Assembly: GCA_039683095.1 (NCBI GenBank)
Contig: JBDKSB010000001.1
Location: 62,001-126,000 of the forward strand
Length of the DNA: 64,000 nt
Reading direction: 5' to 3'
From: Acidobacteriota bacterium
GTDB lineage: Bacteria; Acidobacteriota; Aminicenantia; Aminicenantales; Saccharicenantaceae
Within the stretch, counting starts at the first letter, position 1; each line of letters begins with the position of its first letter. Shown here piece by piece: positions 50,656 to 58,850 of this stretch. Position numbers and translations under genes: made by a program. Below the pieces are notes generated by a model, which saw nothing but the letters and a program-made list of their open reading frames with translations, made no database searches and was not told the DNA's origin.

Positions 50656-52845
50656 TTATCTCAGCGATTCCAGGTACTTGCCCAGGCCGGCCGCTTTCAC
50701 GATGGCCAGCGTCTCCTCGCCGCCGAGGCCCCGCTTCTCCTTGAGCGACTCGAGGATGCGGATGATCGAGAAGGCCACCTCGGCCGTCTGTCCCCCCTCC
50801 GCCTGCCGGTCCTTGAGATAGGAGATGGCGTCATACAGGACGGCGTTGGCTTCGCCATAGCTGACGGGGTCCCGAGAGCCATGGGCCGCGACCCACTTCG
50901 GCGTGCCGAGGATGTCGTTGACGTGCGACTGGATGAGGTAGGTGGCCCGGCCGATGAGCTTGAGGTTGCTCGGGCTGACGTTGGTCATGGTGTTCCCGAC
51001 GACCTTGCCCAGCTTGGCCATGACCGCGGTCGAGTGGGCGTTGAGAAGCATCTTGGCCGCCATCTGCTGGCGCAGGCCGAAAGGATCGGCTTCGGCCCGG
51101 ACGGACACCGGCACCGCCACGAGCCGGCCGGCCGCGCCCGCCCAGCGTCGCCGGACCCGCTCGGCGAGCTCCGGGAACTCCTTCGCCGGCCGGGCGGAGA
51201 GGATGATGACGCCGGCGTCGGCGCCCCCCGCCGCGGCCAGCCGCAGGACCTTGACGAACGAGGACCCGGGATCGTCGAAGGCCCGGTCCTCCGGGGTCAT
51301 GGCGACGAGGACGCACAGATCGCCCTTCTTCGGCCCCCGGCCCTCCGTGTTCGCGTCGGACAGCGAGAAGTCGTAGAGCCCGGCCTGATCGTCGCCCGCC
51401 TTCTTCAGGCTCTCGAGGGCCGCCCGCCGCAGGTACGGGTCCGCGACCTCTGTCTCGAACGGCTGCCGGTAGATCTCCGCCTTCAGGCCCCGGAAGGGGC
51501 GGCCCAGGAAGGCGCGCCAGGCCTCCGCCGGGGTCGCGGCCTTCGTCCAGACCTGGATCCAGCACTTCCTCTTCGGCTCCCGGACCGTGTCCAGCGGCGC
51601 CAGCCGGAAGGTCGGGCTCCGCTCGGTGCTGTCGATGAACACGGTGATCAGGCCGCGCTCGGCGTAATAGGTCGAGAAACGCCCGCCGGCGTAGGCGGCC
51701 GCCTCGAGATCGGTCAGGGCGGCCAGCTCCGGCAGCGCCGCCCGGGCCCCGGCCAGTACGCCGCTGAAATCGGCCAGCCTGGCCGCGACGCTCGTCCCGC
51801 CCCGGGACCGGCCGCCGGCGAAGCCGAGCTTCTCCATGTCCCGCGGGCCGAGGACGGGCGCCAGGACGCGCTCCACCGCCGTTTCGACGATGGCCGCCAC
51901 GACGTACGTTTCGATCGTCGTGGCCTGCATCCGCGTCGAACCGGTGATGGCCTGCGGCCCGGTCGTCAGGTTGATCTTGGTGATGCCCGGCTCGGTCAGG
52001 ACGCTCCGGCTGCGGTCGAAGGGCATCAGCCGCTCGTCGGGGTTGTTGTAGACGAAGTAGAGCTTCTTGCGGCTCTCGGCGGGATCGTACCCGGGTTCCG
52101 CCTTCCACTCGTCGAGCGCGGCCAGCACGGTCCCGATGACCGATGAAGTCTCCCCGCCTTCGGTGACGCAGATGACAACGTCGCCCTTGGCCACGCCCCG
52201 GTCATGGAGCTGGAGCCGCCCGATGAGCTGCAGGTCCTCGAAGCCCTCGAGCGAGCTGATGAGGGCCCGGTCCGCGCCGGTCATCTCGCCGACGAGGCCG
52301 GCCTCGATCCCGTCTTTCGCCGGGAGGCGTCCGGCCGCCTTCTTCCAGATCCGGGCGTCGGCCTTGACCGCGCGCCAGAAGGGGCGCCAGAAGGCGCTCT
52401 CCATCTGCTTGGCCAGCCGCCCCGTCGCGCCGCAGCCGTAGATGTAGATCTTCCGGCCGCCGAGGATGGCCGTCTCGACCGCCCGGGCCGCCTGTTCAAG
52501 CGCCTCGGGCGCCGCGGCCAGCTCCTCCAGCCTGGCCAGGACGTCGTCGTCGACCGACGAGAGCATGCGCAGCCCGGCCTGGGTGTCCTCGCGGACCCGT
52601 TCCCCGAGGTACCAGGTTTTTGGATGCCGCTGCTCGGTCAGAAGGGTGTGCAGCTGGAACTGGGTCTTGTTCTGGACATAATCGACGGACTCGGCCGACG
52701 GCTCGATCCCCAGCAGCTTGAGCAGCCCGCCCGGGGGCGCGCCCGCCGCCTGCCGGTCCTGCCCTGCGCCTGCCGCCAGCCCGCCGCCCAGCAGGACCGC
52801 CGCGGCCGCCGCCAGCCAGAAGCTCCTCTTGGCCCGGGCGGACAT
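50656..52845 (-). CDS. Exported double-SIS-domain protein (MurQ/GckR-like)
   Basis: A 729-residue protein with an N-terminal signal peptide (MSARAKRSFWLAAAAAVLL, cleaved near residue 26). Two sugar isomerase (SIS) modules follow, roughly 110-340 and 430-660. The first contains IYGCGATGRLAKQMES, VICVTEGGETSSVIGT and GPQAITGSTRM, which match MurQ (MurNAc-6-phosphate etherase) and glucokinase regulatory protein; the C-terminal part ends TMTNVSPSNLKLIGRATYLI, similar to the MurQ helix. Length and double-SIS layout are closest to GckR. Export is unusual because the known ligands are cytoplasmic sugar phosphates. ATG at 52845 is five bases past the dCMP deaminase stop. Confidence 0.75.
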   Translation of the reverse strand: MSARAKRSFWLAAAAAVLLGGGLAAGAGQDRQAAGAPPGGLLKLLGIEPSAESVDYVQNKTQFQLHTLLTEQRHPKTWYLGERVREDTQAGLRMLSSVDDDVLARLEELAAAPEALEQAARAVETAILGGRKIYIYGCGATGRLAKQMESAFWRPFWRAVKADARIWKKAAGRLPAKDGIEAGLVGEMTGADRALISSLEGFEDLQLIGRLQLHDRGVAKGDVVICVTEGGETSSVIGTVLAALDEWKAEPGYDPAESRKKLYFVYNNPDERLMPFDRSRSVLTEPGITKINLTTGPQAITGSTRMQATTIETYVVAAIVETAVERVLAPVLGPRDMEKLGFAGGRSRGGTSVAARLADFSGVLAGARAALPELAALTDLEAAAYAGGRFSTYYAERGLITVFIDSTERSPTFRLAPLDTVREPKRKCWIQVWTKAATPAEAWRAFLGRPFRGLKAEIYRQPFETEVADPYLRRAALESLKKAGDDQAGLYDFSLSDANTEGRGPKKGDLCVLVAMTPEDRAFDDPGSSFVKVLRLAAAGGADAGVIILSARPAKEFPELAERVRRRWAGAAGRLVAVPVSVRAEADPFGLRQQMAAKMLLNAHSTAVMAKLGKVVGNTMTNVSPSNLKLIGRATYLIQSHVNDILGTPKWVAAHGSRDPVSYGEANAVLYDAISYLKDRQAEGGQTAEVAFSIIRILESLKEKRGLGGEETLAIVKAAGLGKYLESLR

Positions 52846-52850
52846 CGGCC

Positions 52851-53366
52851 TCAGTCCTTCCCGTACTGGCGCTCGTCGTCGAGGATGTCGCGGGCCTGCC
52901 AATCCCGGATCCAGTCCTCGACGCTGAAGACCTGGGCCCCGCCCCCGGCCGCCGAGCAGACGACCCGGCCGAGGCCGCAGTTGACGATCATCTTCTTGCA
53001 GATGAAGCAGGGGAGGGCGTTGATCGGCTTCTCGCCCTCCGGCTCGCTGCCGTAGATGTACATGTCCCCTCCGAGCAGGCTGACCCCGGCCCGGGCCGCG
53101 TTGATGATGGCGTTCTGCTCGGCGTGAACGCTGCGGCAGAGCTCGTAGCGCTGGCCGTGGGGGATGGCCAGCCGGTCCCGCAGGCAGAAGCCGTGCTCGA
53201 GGCTGTCCTTGGTCTTCCGGGGCGCGCCGACGTAGCCCGTCGAGATGATCTGGTCGTCCCGGACGATGATGGCCCCGATGGACCGCCGGAAACACGTGCT
53301 CCGGCGCGAGACCTCCTTGGCGATGCCCAGGTAATACTGGTCCTTGGACGTTCTCTGCGGCCTCAT
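52851..53366 (-). CDS. dCMP deaminase family protein
   Basis: Zinc-dependent cytidine/deoxycytidylate deaminase of 171 residues. The catalytic HAEQN and the zinc cysteines in PCFICKKM are intact, with GAIIVRDDQIISTGYVGAPRK before them as in ComEB/dCMP deaminase. Deamination of dCMP yields dUMP for thymidylate synthesis. The C-terminus extends with VFSVEDWIRDWQARDILDDE. ATG at 53366 overlaps the stop of the kinase gene (ATGA). The neighbour is a nucleotide-kinase-like protein, which supports a role in deoxynucleotide supply. Confidence 0.88.
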   Translation of the reverse strand: MRPQRTSKDQYYLGIAKEVSRRSTCFRRSIGAIIVRDDQIISTGYVGAPRKTKDSLEHGFCLRDRLAIPHGQRYELCRSVHAEQNAIINAARAGVSLLGGDMYIYGSEPEGEKPINALPCFICKKMIVNCGLGRVVCSAAGGGAQVFSVEDWIRDWQARDILDDERQYGKD

Positions 53367-53908
53367 GCGACCTCCTCGAGCTTGCGCTGGAATTCTGCCA
53401 GGGTCCCGTCGTTGACGATCAGGCGGTCGGCCGCCGCCAGGCAGGCCTCGAGCTGCTGGGCCCCGGCCCCGCCGGCCCGCTCCTGGCCCTCTTTCTTCCG
53501 GAAGGTCTCGAGATCGCCGGCCGATTCGTCCCGGCCCCGGCGCGCCGCCCGGGCGAACCGCAGCTCGATCGGCGCGTCGATGGCCAGCAGGAGGAAGCCC
53601 TCCTGGCGCCGGAGGAACTCGATCTCGCGCAGGTTGCGGATGCTGTCGATGACCGCCCGCTCGCCAGGACCGATCTTGGCCATCGTCCGCCGGGCCAGGA
53701 CGTCGGGGCCGAAGCTGCGCCGCAGATCGTTGCCGGTCCGGATGAGGTTGTCCCGGCTGGCCGGCTCGCCCCGCCGCGCCAGCTCCTCCCGGATGACGTC
53801 GGACAGGGAGTGATAGGCGTAGCCCCTGGTCCCGAAATAGGCAGCGGCCTCGCCCTTGCCGGCCCCGTTCGTGCCCGTCAATCCGATCAGCCGCGGCGGC
53901 ACGGTCAT
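53363..53908 (-). CDS. AAA-type nucleotide kinase (dephospho-CoA/dNMP kinase-like)
   Basis: P-loop NTPase of 181 residues with Walker A GLTGTNGAGKGEA (residues 9-21), then a YHSLSDVIREELARRG lid region and a C-terminal DRLIVNDGTLAEFQRKL. The fold pattern is that of NMP kinases; the nearest look is dephospho-CoA kinase-like AAA proteins of archaea and T4-type deoxynucleotide kinases. The gene lies between aldehyde dehydrogenase and dCMP deaminase, overlapping each by four bases (ATGA), so a deoxynucleotide monophosphate kinase is a reasonable guess. Substrate not shown by sequence. Confidence 0.7.
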   Translation of the reverse strand: MTVPPRLIGLTGTNGAGKGEAAAYFGTRGYAYHSLSDVIREELARRGEPASRDNLIRTGNDLRRSFGPDVLARRTMAKIGPGERAVIDSIRNLREIEFLRRQEGFLLLAIDAPIELRFARAARRGRDESAGDLETFRKKEGQERAGGAGAQQLEACLAAADRLIVNDGTLAEFQRKLEEVA

Positions 53909-55548
53909 TTTCTGAAAATCCTCGGCAGGGCCCGGACGTAATTCCCGAGCGGCGCGGTGGCCGCGATGCGCCGCCACTCCTTGCGCAGGCCCAGGACGGC
54001 CCGCAGCCGGCTCCCGAGGCCCTGGCCATGGAAGGCGGCGATGGCCTTCTCGATGACGCCTTCGAGGCTCCGGTCGTAGGGGAACCACCAGGTCTGCGAT
54101 CTCTTGCGGAAGAAGTCCATGTCGACGTACTTGATGTCGACGAGCCCGAGCAGGCCGAAGGGGCCATGCGACCGGCCCATGCCGGTCTGCTTGATGCCGC
54201 CCCAGATCGCCCGCGGCTCGACGAACGAGTACATGTGGTCGTTGACGGTGACCGACCCGGCCTCCAGGCGCTCGGCGAACCAGGCCGCCCGCTTCCGGTC
54301 GCGGGTCCAGACCGAGGCGGTCAGGCCGTAGTCGCTGTCGTTGGCCAGGGCGACGGCCTCGTCGTCGCCGTCGTAGGCCATGATCGGCAGCGTCGGGCCG
54401 AACGTTTCCTCGGTCATGCAGCGCATCGTATGATCGACGCCCGTGAGCACGGTCGGCTCGATGAAGTAGCCGGGCAGGCCGGCGACGCGGCCGCCCCCGA
54501 CCGGGACCGCCGCGCCCCTGGCCCGCGCGTCGGCGATGTGCTCCTCGACGACCGCGAGCTGCCCGGCGTTGGCCATCGGCCCCATGTCGACGCCGGGCTC
54601 GAGGGGATCCCCGACCCGGACCTGACGGGCCAGCTCGACGACCCGGGCCGTGAACGCCCCGGCGATCTCCCGGGCGGCGTAGACCCGCTCGATCGACCCG
54701 CAGCTCTGGCCGCAGTTCATGAAGGCCGTCCAGACGGCCCCCCGGGCGGCCCGTTCGAGGTCGGCGTCCGGGCAGACGATCATCGGGTCCTTGCCGCCGA
54801 GCTCGAGGGCCGCGTTGGTCAGGTTCCGGCCGCAGAGCTCGAGCACCCGCCGGCCGACGCCGACGCTGCCCGTGAACTGGACGCTCCGGATGTCCGGGTG
54901 GACGATCATGGCCTCGGCTTCCGGCACGCGGCAGACCACGACGTTGAAAACGCCGGGCGGCAGGCCGGCCTCGACCAGGATCTCGCCGACGGCCAGGGCC
55001 GCGAGCGGGGTCGTCGTCGAGGGCCGGAGGACGACGGTGTTGCCCGCGGTCAGGGCGCTGAGCGTGTCGCAGAAGGGGATGAGGAAGGGGAAATTCCAGG
55101 GCGAGATGACGAGGGTCGGCCCCAGGGGGTCGAAGCGGAAGGCCGCGGCCTTGTTGAAGAACAGGGGGGTATGGTGGCCGGTCCGCCGCGACCGGAGCAG
55201 GCGCCCCTGGCCGCGGCCGTAATAATCGAGGGATTGGAGGGCGCCGAAAACCTCGACCGACAGGGACTCGGGATAGGGCGAGCCCTTTTCCATGGCGATC
55301 AGGCGCCCGATCCCGGGGGCCCGCCGGGCCAGGATGTTCTCGGCCCGCTTGAAAACGGCCCGCTTCTCCCGCGGATCGAGACGGCGCCAGGCCGGGCCGG
55401 CCTCTTTGGCGGCCCGGACGGCCCGCCCGCAGTCGTCCGGCGAGGCGACCGAGACCTCGCCCACGGGCTCGAGGGTGGCCGGGTTCACGGAGACGAGCTT
55501 GTCCGCGGTCTCGACGCGCTCGTTGCCGATGATCAGACGTCCGTCCAT
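53905..55548 (-). CDS. NAD(P)-dependent aldehyde dehydrogenase
   Basis: A 547-residue aldehyde dehydrogenase. ISPWNFPF, ELGGKDPMIV (general-base glutamate) and MNCGQSCGSIERVY (nucleophile cysteine after GQ) are present, and TEETFGP follows. About 60 residues at the C-terminus (WWFPYDRSLEGVIEKAIAAF onward) exceed the usual ALDH and look like a hydrophobic or amphipathic tail, as in fatty-aldehyde dehydrogenases that attach to membranes. Fatty or other long-chain aldehydes are therefore possible. It heads a unit with the kinase, dCMP deaminase and double-SIS genes; no functional link is obvious. Confidence 0.88.
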   Translation of the reverse strand: MDGRLIIGNERVETADKLVSVNPATLEPVGEVSVASPDDCGRAVRAAKEAGPAWRRLDPREKRAVFKRAENILARRAPGIGRLIAMEKGSPYPESLSVEVFGALQSLDYYGRGQGRLLRSRRTGHHTPLFFNKAAAFRFDPLGPTLVISPWNFPFLIPFCDTLSALTAGNTVVLRPSTTTPLAALAVGEILVEAGLPPGVFNVVVCRVPEAEAMIVHPDIRSVQFTGSVGVGRRVLELCGRNLTNAALELGGKDPMIVCPDADLERAARGAVWTAFMNCGQSCGSIERVYAAREIAGAFTARVVELARQVRVGDPLEPGVDMGPMANAGQLAVVEEHIADARARGAAVPVGGGRVAGLPGYFIEPTVLTGVDHTMRCMTEETFGPTLPIMAYDGDDEAVALANDSDYGLTASVWTRDRKRAAWFAERLEAGSVTVNDHMYSFVEPRAIWGGIKQTGMGRSHGPFGLLGLVDIKYVDMDFFRKRSQTWWFPYDRSLEGVIEKAIAAFHGQGLGSRLRAVLGLRKEWRRIAATAPLGNYVRALPRIFRK

Positions 55549-55559
55549 GGGGGCGTCCC

Positions 55560-56336
55560 TCAGCCGGCCTGCTCCGTCTCCTTCCGGCGGGCCTTGTCAC
55601 GGCGGCGGCCCACCACCAGGGCGATCAGGATGCCGAGGCCGTACAGGAGGATCATCGGGACGGCCACGATGCTCTGGGTGATGGCGTCCGGCGTGGGCGT
55701 GATCACGGCGGCGAGGACGAAGGCGGCCAGGACGGCGTACTTGAAGTTGCGGACCATCCAGCGGGCCGTGACCAGGCCCATCTTGGCCAGGAAGTAGATG
55801 ATCGTCGGCAGCTCGAAGACGGCGGCGATGCCGAGGAGGACCTTGAGAGCGAAGCCCAGATAGTCGTCGGCCTTGATGACCGGCTGGAAGTCCGAGCCGA
55901 GCTGAATGAAGAAGCGGCAGGCCCAGGGGAAGACGATGAAGTAGCCGAAGGCCGCGCCGAGCAGGAAGAAGACGGTCGTCATGAACACGAAGGGGATGAC
56001 GTACTTCTTCTCTTTCTGGTAGAGCCCCGGCGCGACGAAGTACCAGATCTGGAGGAAAATGAACGGCGACATGATGAAGAGGGAGGCCAGGAAGCCGACC
56101 TTCATGTAGAGCATGAACGGCGCGGTCAGGCCCGTGTAGGCGAGCTTGGCGCCTTCGGGCAGATACCGGGTCACCGGCCGGGCCAGGATCTTGAAGATGT
56201 CCTTGGCGAAGATCCAGCCCGGGACGAACCCGAGGATCAGGGCCAGGATGGCGTAGAAGAGCCGCTTCCGGAGGTCCTCCAGATGCTCGAGGAAGGTCAT
56301 CTCGTCAGGAGATTTTTTGCCCTTCCCCAGTCCCAT
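55560..56336 (-). CDS. tatC: Sec-independent protein translocase TatC
   Basis: Central membrane component of the twin-arginine translocase that binds RR signal peptides. The 258-residue protein has six helices and the family motifs MTFLEHLEDLRKRL at the start (the conserved HLxELR region), FVAPGLYQKEKKY and the helix-4 glutamate segment. Its start overlaps the 3' end of tatA by 32 bases. A Tat substrate is encoded in this window (Gfo/Idh/MocA oxidoreductase at 21578-22849). No tatB is separately seen; the upstream TatA-like protein may serve both roles, as in minimal Tat systems. Confidence 0.95.
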   Translation of the reverse strand: MGLGKGKKSPDEMTFLEHLEDLRKRLFYAILALILGFVPGWIFAKDIFKILARPVTRYLPEGAKLAYTGLTAPFMLYMKVGFLASLFIMSPFIFLQIWYFVAPGLYQKEKKYVIPFVFMTTVFFLLGAAFGYFIVFPWACRFFIQLGSDFQPVIKADDYLGFALKVLLGIAAVFELPTIIYFLAKMGLVTARWMVRNFKYAVLAAFVLAAVITPTPDAITQSIVAVPMILLYGLGILIALVVGRRRDKARRKETEQAG

Positions 56337-56655
56337 GATCCTCGCTGCCCTTCTTGGTTTCTCCGCCCTTGTCCTTGGGGCTCTCGTCCGGGACGGCGGT
56401 CAGATCGTCCGCGAACGAGCGCACCCCGGACCGCAGGTCATCGACCCCGGACTGGATGTCCTTGCGGATGTCGTTGATCTCCGAGGCCTCGATCTCGTCG
56501 TTGATGCGGCCCTTGATCTCCTCCGAGGTCTTCTTGAACTCGCGCATGGCCTTGCCGACCGAGCGGCCGATCTCGGGGAGCTTCCTCGGGCCGAAAACGA
56601 GCAAGGCGATGACAAAGATGAGGAGGAGTTCCTCCGTTCCAAGGCTGCCGAACAT
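56305..56655 (-). CDS. tatA: TatA/TatB-family translocase subunit
   Basis: Pore-forming subunit of Tat. The 116-residue protein has the TatA N-terminus (FGSLGTEELLLIFVIALLVFGPRKLPEIGRSVGKAMREF): a single membrane helix followed by the FGPRKLPE hinge and an amphipathic helix. A long charged C-terminal tail (to KISSOR-free polar end) makes it longer than TatA (about 89) and closer to TatB. A strong minus-strand promoter lies immediately upstream, TTGGCG (56701-56696), 17 bases, TATAAT (56678-56673). Confidence 0.93.
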   Translation of the reverse strand: MFGSLGTEELLLIFVIALLVFGPRKLPEIGRSVGKAMREFKKTSEEIKGRINDEIEASEINDIRKDIQSGVDDLRSGVRSFADDLTAVPDESPKDKGGETKKGSEDHGTGEGQKIS

Positions 56656-56672
56656 GTTCGTCTCGCGGCGCT

Positions 56673-56701
56673 ATTATAGCACGGCGCGGGGAGGCCGCCA
56701 A
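56673..56701 (-). promoter_or_regulatory. Promoter for tatA-tatC
   Basis: Minus strand TTGGCG at 56701-56696, 17-base spacer, TATAAT at 56678-56673; the tatA ATG lies 18 bases further. Confidence 0.7.
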
Positions 56702-56718
56702 AGCCGGGCCCGCGCGGC

Positions 56719-56747
56719 TTTACACCGGCCGCGGCGGATGGTAAAAT
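56719..56747 (+). promoter_or_regulatory. Promoter for the S41 protease gene
   Basis: TTTACA at 56719-56724, 17 bases, TAAAAT at 56742-56747. It is divergent from the tatA promoter with only 17 bases between their -35 boxes. Confidence 0.6.
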
Positions 56748-56765
56748 TAGCGGGACGTGAAGTCT

Positions 56766-58334
56766 ATGAAAAAAGGCCTTGTCCCCCTGATCGTGGCGGG
56801 GCTCGTCCTGCTTTCGACGCCCTCGCACGACGAGGATCTCTGGGCCGCCGCCGGGAGCAAGGCCCGGGCCGTGGCCGGCCTCCTCGAGCAGAATTATTAC
56901 CAGCCGCTCAACGAGGAGGCCCTGGCCGTGGCCTCGATCAAGGGGACGCTGGACACGCTCGATCCCCACTCCTACTTCCTCGACCCCTCGAGCTTCTCCC
57001 GAATGCGCGAGGACTATTCTGGCAAGTATTTCGGCGTCGGCCTGCAGATCCAGAAGCAGGGCGACAGCATCGTCGTCATCGCCCCGATCGAGGGCGGGCC
57101 GGCCTGGCGCCTGGGCCTGCTGCCCGGCGACGTCATCTCGCGCATCAACGGCGAGTCCACGGTGCCGATCTCGAGCTATGACGCCATGCAGAAGCTCCGC
57201 GGCGAGAAGGGCACCAAGGTCGACATCACCGTCGTCCGCGACGGAGTCGACAAGCCGCTCGAGCTGACCATCGTCCGAGAGGAGATCCCGCTCCTGAGCG
57301 TCCCCTACGCCTTCCTCCTCGACGGGGGCATCGGCTACGTCTACATCAGGAACTTCGGCGAGGAGACGCCGCGGGAGCTCGAGGAGGCCCTGCAGAAGCT
57401 CACGGCCCAGGGGATGAAGAGCCTCGTCCTCGACCTGCGCCTGGACACCGGCGGGGGCCTGGCCGCCTCGGTCGAGATCTCGGACCTGTTCCTTCCCCGG
57501 GGCGAGCTGATCGTGTCCATGAAGGGCCGCAATCCCTACTTCGACAAGGAGTTCCGGGCCTACGCCGACGGCCAGTACGAGAAGCTGCCCCTGGTCATCC
57601 TCATCGACCAGGGCACGGCCAGCGCCTCCGAGATCGTCAGCGGTGCGGTCATGGACCACGATCGGGGCCTCATCGTAGGCGAGGACTCCTGGGGCAAGGG
57701 CCTGGTCCAGCAGCTCTTCCCGCTGGCCCCGAACATGGCCGTGGCCCTGACCGTGGCCAAGTACCTGACCCCGAGCGGGCGGTCCATCCAGCGCGATTAC
57801 AGCCATCTCGACGAATACCTGATGAGCAAGCGCGCCCCCGAGGCCAGCCGCGAGATCCGCTACACCGAGCACGGCCGCAAGGTCCTCGGGCAGGGCGGCA
57901 TCACCCCCGACTACGCCGTCGATTCCCTGCTCAAGCCGGTCACGGGCCGGCTGCGCCTGAGCGGGATGTTCTTCGCCTACGCCCGGAAGCTCGTTCAGCA
58001 CCAGACCGACCTCGGCCGGAAGCTGATGCTGCCGCAGGAAGCCCGGGCAGGCGAGCCCGTCTCGGCCGGCAAGATCCGGGTCGGCCAAGCCTTCGTCGTC
58101 ACCGACGAGGTCGTGGCCGATTTCCGCAAGTACCTCGCCTCCCGCAAGGCGCAATACGACGCGGCGGCGTTCCGCGAGGCCGAGCCGGAGATCCGGCGGG
58201 AGATCGAGCGCGAGGTCACCGGGGCCATCTGGGGCGTCGACGCCGGGGTCAAGATCTCGCGGGAGAGCGATCCTGTCGTCCTCAAGGCCATCGAGGTCAT
58301 GCCCGAAGCGACCCGGCTCCTCGACCGGGAATGA
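56766..58334 (+). CDS. C-terminal processing peptidase (S41A, CtpA/Prc-like)
   Basis: Exported serine protease of 522 residues with a signal peptide (about 1-20). A PDZ domain (YSGKYFGVGLQIQKQ to LTIVREEIPL) is followed by the S41 core with the nucleophile serine in DQGTASASEIVSGA and the catalytic lysine in EDSWGKGLVQQL. Such proteases trim C-termini of secreted proteins. ATG at 56766 (MKKGLVPLIVAG) chosen as the signal-peptide start with GGGA about 10 bases before; a GTG at 56757 is also possible. It heads the + strand run toward rpiB. Confidence 0.9.
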   Translation: MKKGLVPLIVAGLVLLSTPSHDEDLWAAAGSKARAVAGLLEQNYYQPLNEEALAVASIKGTLDTLDPHSYFLDPSSFSRMREDYSGKYFGVGLQIQKQGDSIVVIAPIEGGPAWRLGLLPGDVISRINGESTVPISSYDAMQKLRGEKGTKVDITVVRDGVDKPLELTIVREEIPLLSVPYAFLLDGGIGYVYIRNFGEETPRELEEALQKLTAQGMKSLVLDLRLDTGGGLAASVEISDLFLPRGELIVSMKGRNPYFDKEFRAYADGQYEKLPLVILIDQGTASASEIVSGAVMDHDRGLIVGEDSWGKGLVQQLFPLAPNMAVALTVAKYLTPSGRSIQRDYSHLDEYLMSKRAPEASREIRYTEHGRKVLGQGGITPDYAVDSLLKPVTGRLRLSGMFFAYARKLVQHQTDLGRKLMLPQEARAGEPVSAGKIRVGQAFVVTDEVVADFRKYLASRKAQYDAAAFREAEPEIRREIEREVTGAIWGVDAGVKISRESDPVVLKAIEVMPEATRLLDRE

Positions 58335-58389
58335 CCGGCGCCGGCGGCCGCGCCGCCGGGCGCCGAAGGGGACGAGAAAGGAGACCGGT

Positions 58390-58839
58390 ATGACCATCGC
58401 CCTCGCGTCCGACCACGCCGGCTACGAGCTCAAGGCCGGCATCGCCGAGTACCTGAAGGCCCGGGGCGTCGACTTCGTCGACTTCGGCTGCGGCCCGGGC
58501 GAAAAAGTGGATTACGTCGAGTACGGGTCGAAGGCCGCCCGGGCCGTCGTTTCCGGCCGATGCGACCGGGCCATCCTCGTCTGCGGCACCGGGCTCGGCA
58601 TGGCCATCGTGGCTAACAAGTTCAAGGGCCTGCGGGCCACCCCGTGCGGCATCGAATACGCCGCCGAGGTCAGCCGCTCCCATAACGACTCGAACTGCCT
58701 GGCCCTGGGCGGCCGCACCCAGACCCTTGAGCTGGCCACCCGCCTGGTGCGGATCTGGCTCGAAACGCCCTTCGAGGCCGGCCGGCACGCCCGGCGGGTC
58801 CAGATGATCAGCGACCTAGAGACCGCAAATTTCAAATAA
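58390..58839 (+). CDS. rpiB: Ribose-5-phosphate isomerase B
   Basis: Interconverts ribose-5-phosphate and ribulose-5-phosphate in the pentose phosphate pathway. The 149-residue protein has SDHAGYELK (8-16), the catalytic-cysteine/anion loop VCGTGLGMAIVANKFKGLRA and SRSHNDSNCLALGGR, all RpiB hallmarks. GAAAGGAG precedes the ATG. It is followed after 11 bases by an SHMT-like gene; the rpiB-glyA neighbourhood is common in bacteria. Confidence 0.95.
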   Translation: MTIALASDHAGYELKAGIAEYLKARGVDFVDFGCGPGEKVDYVEYGSKAARAVVSGRCDRAILVCGTGLGMAIVANKFKGLRATPCGIEYAAEVSRSHNDSNCLALGGRTQTLELATRLVRIWLETPFEAGRHARRVQMISDLETANFK

Positions 58840-58850
58840 GGACAGGTGAC

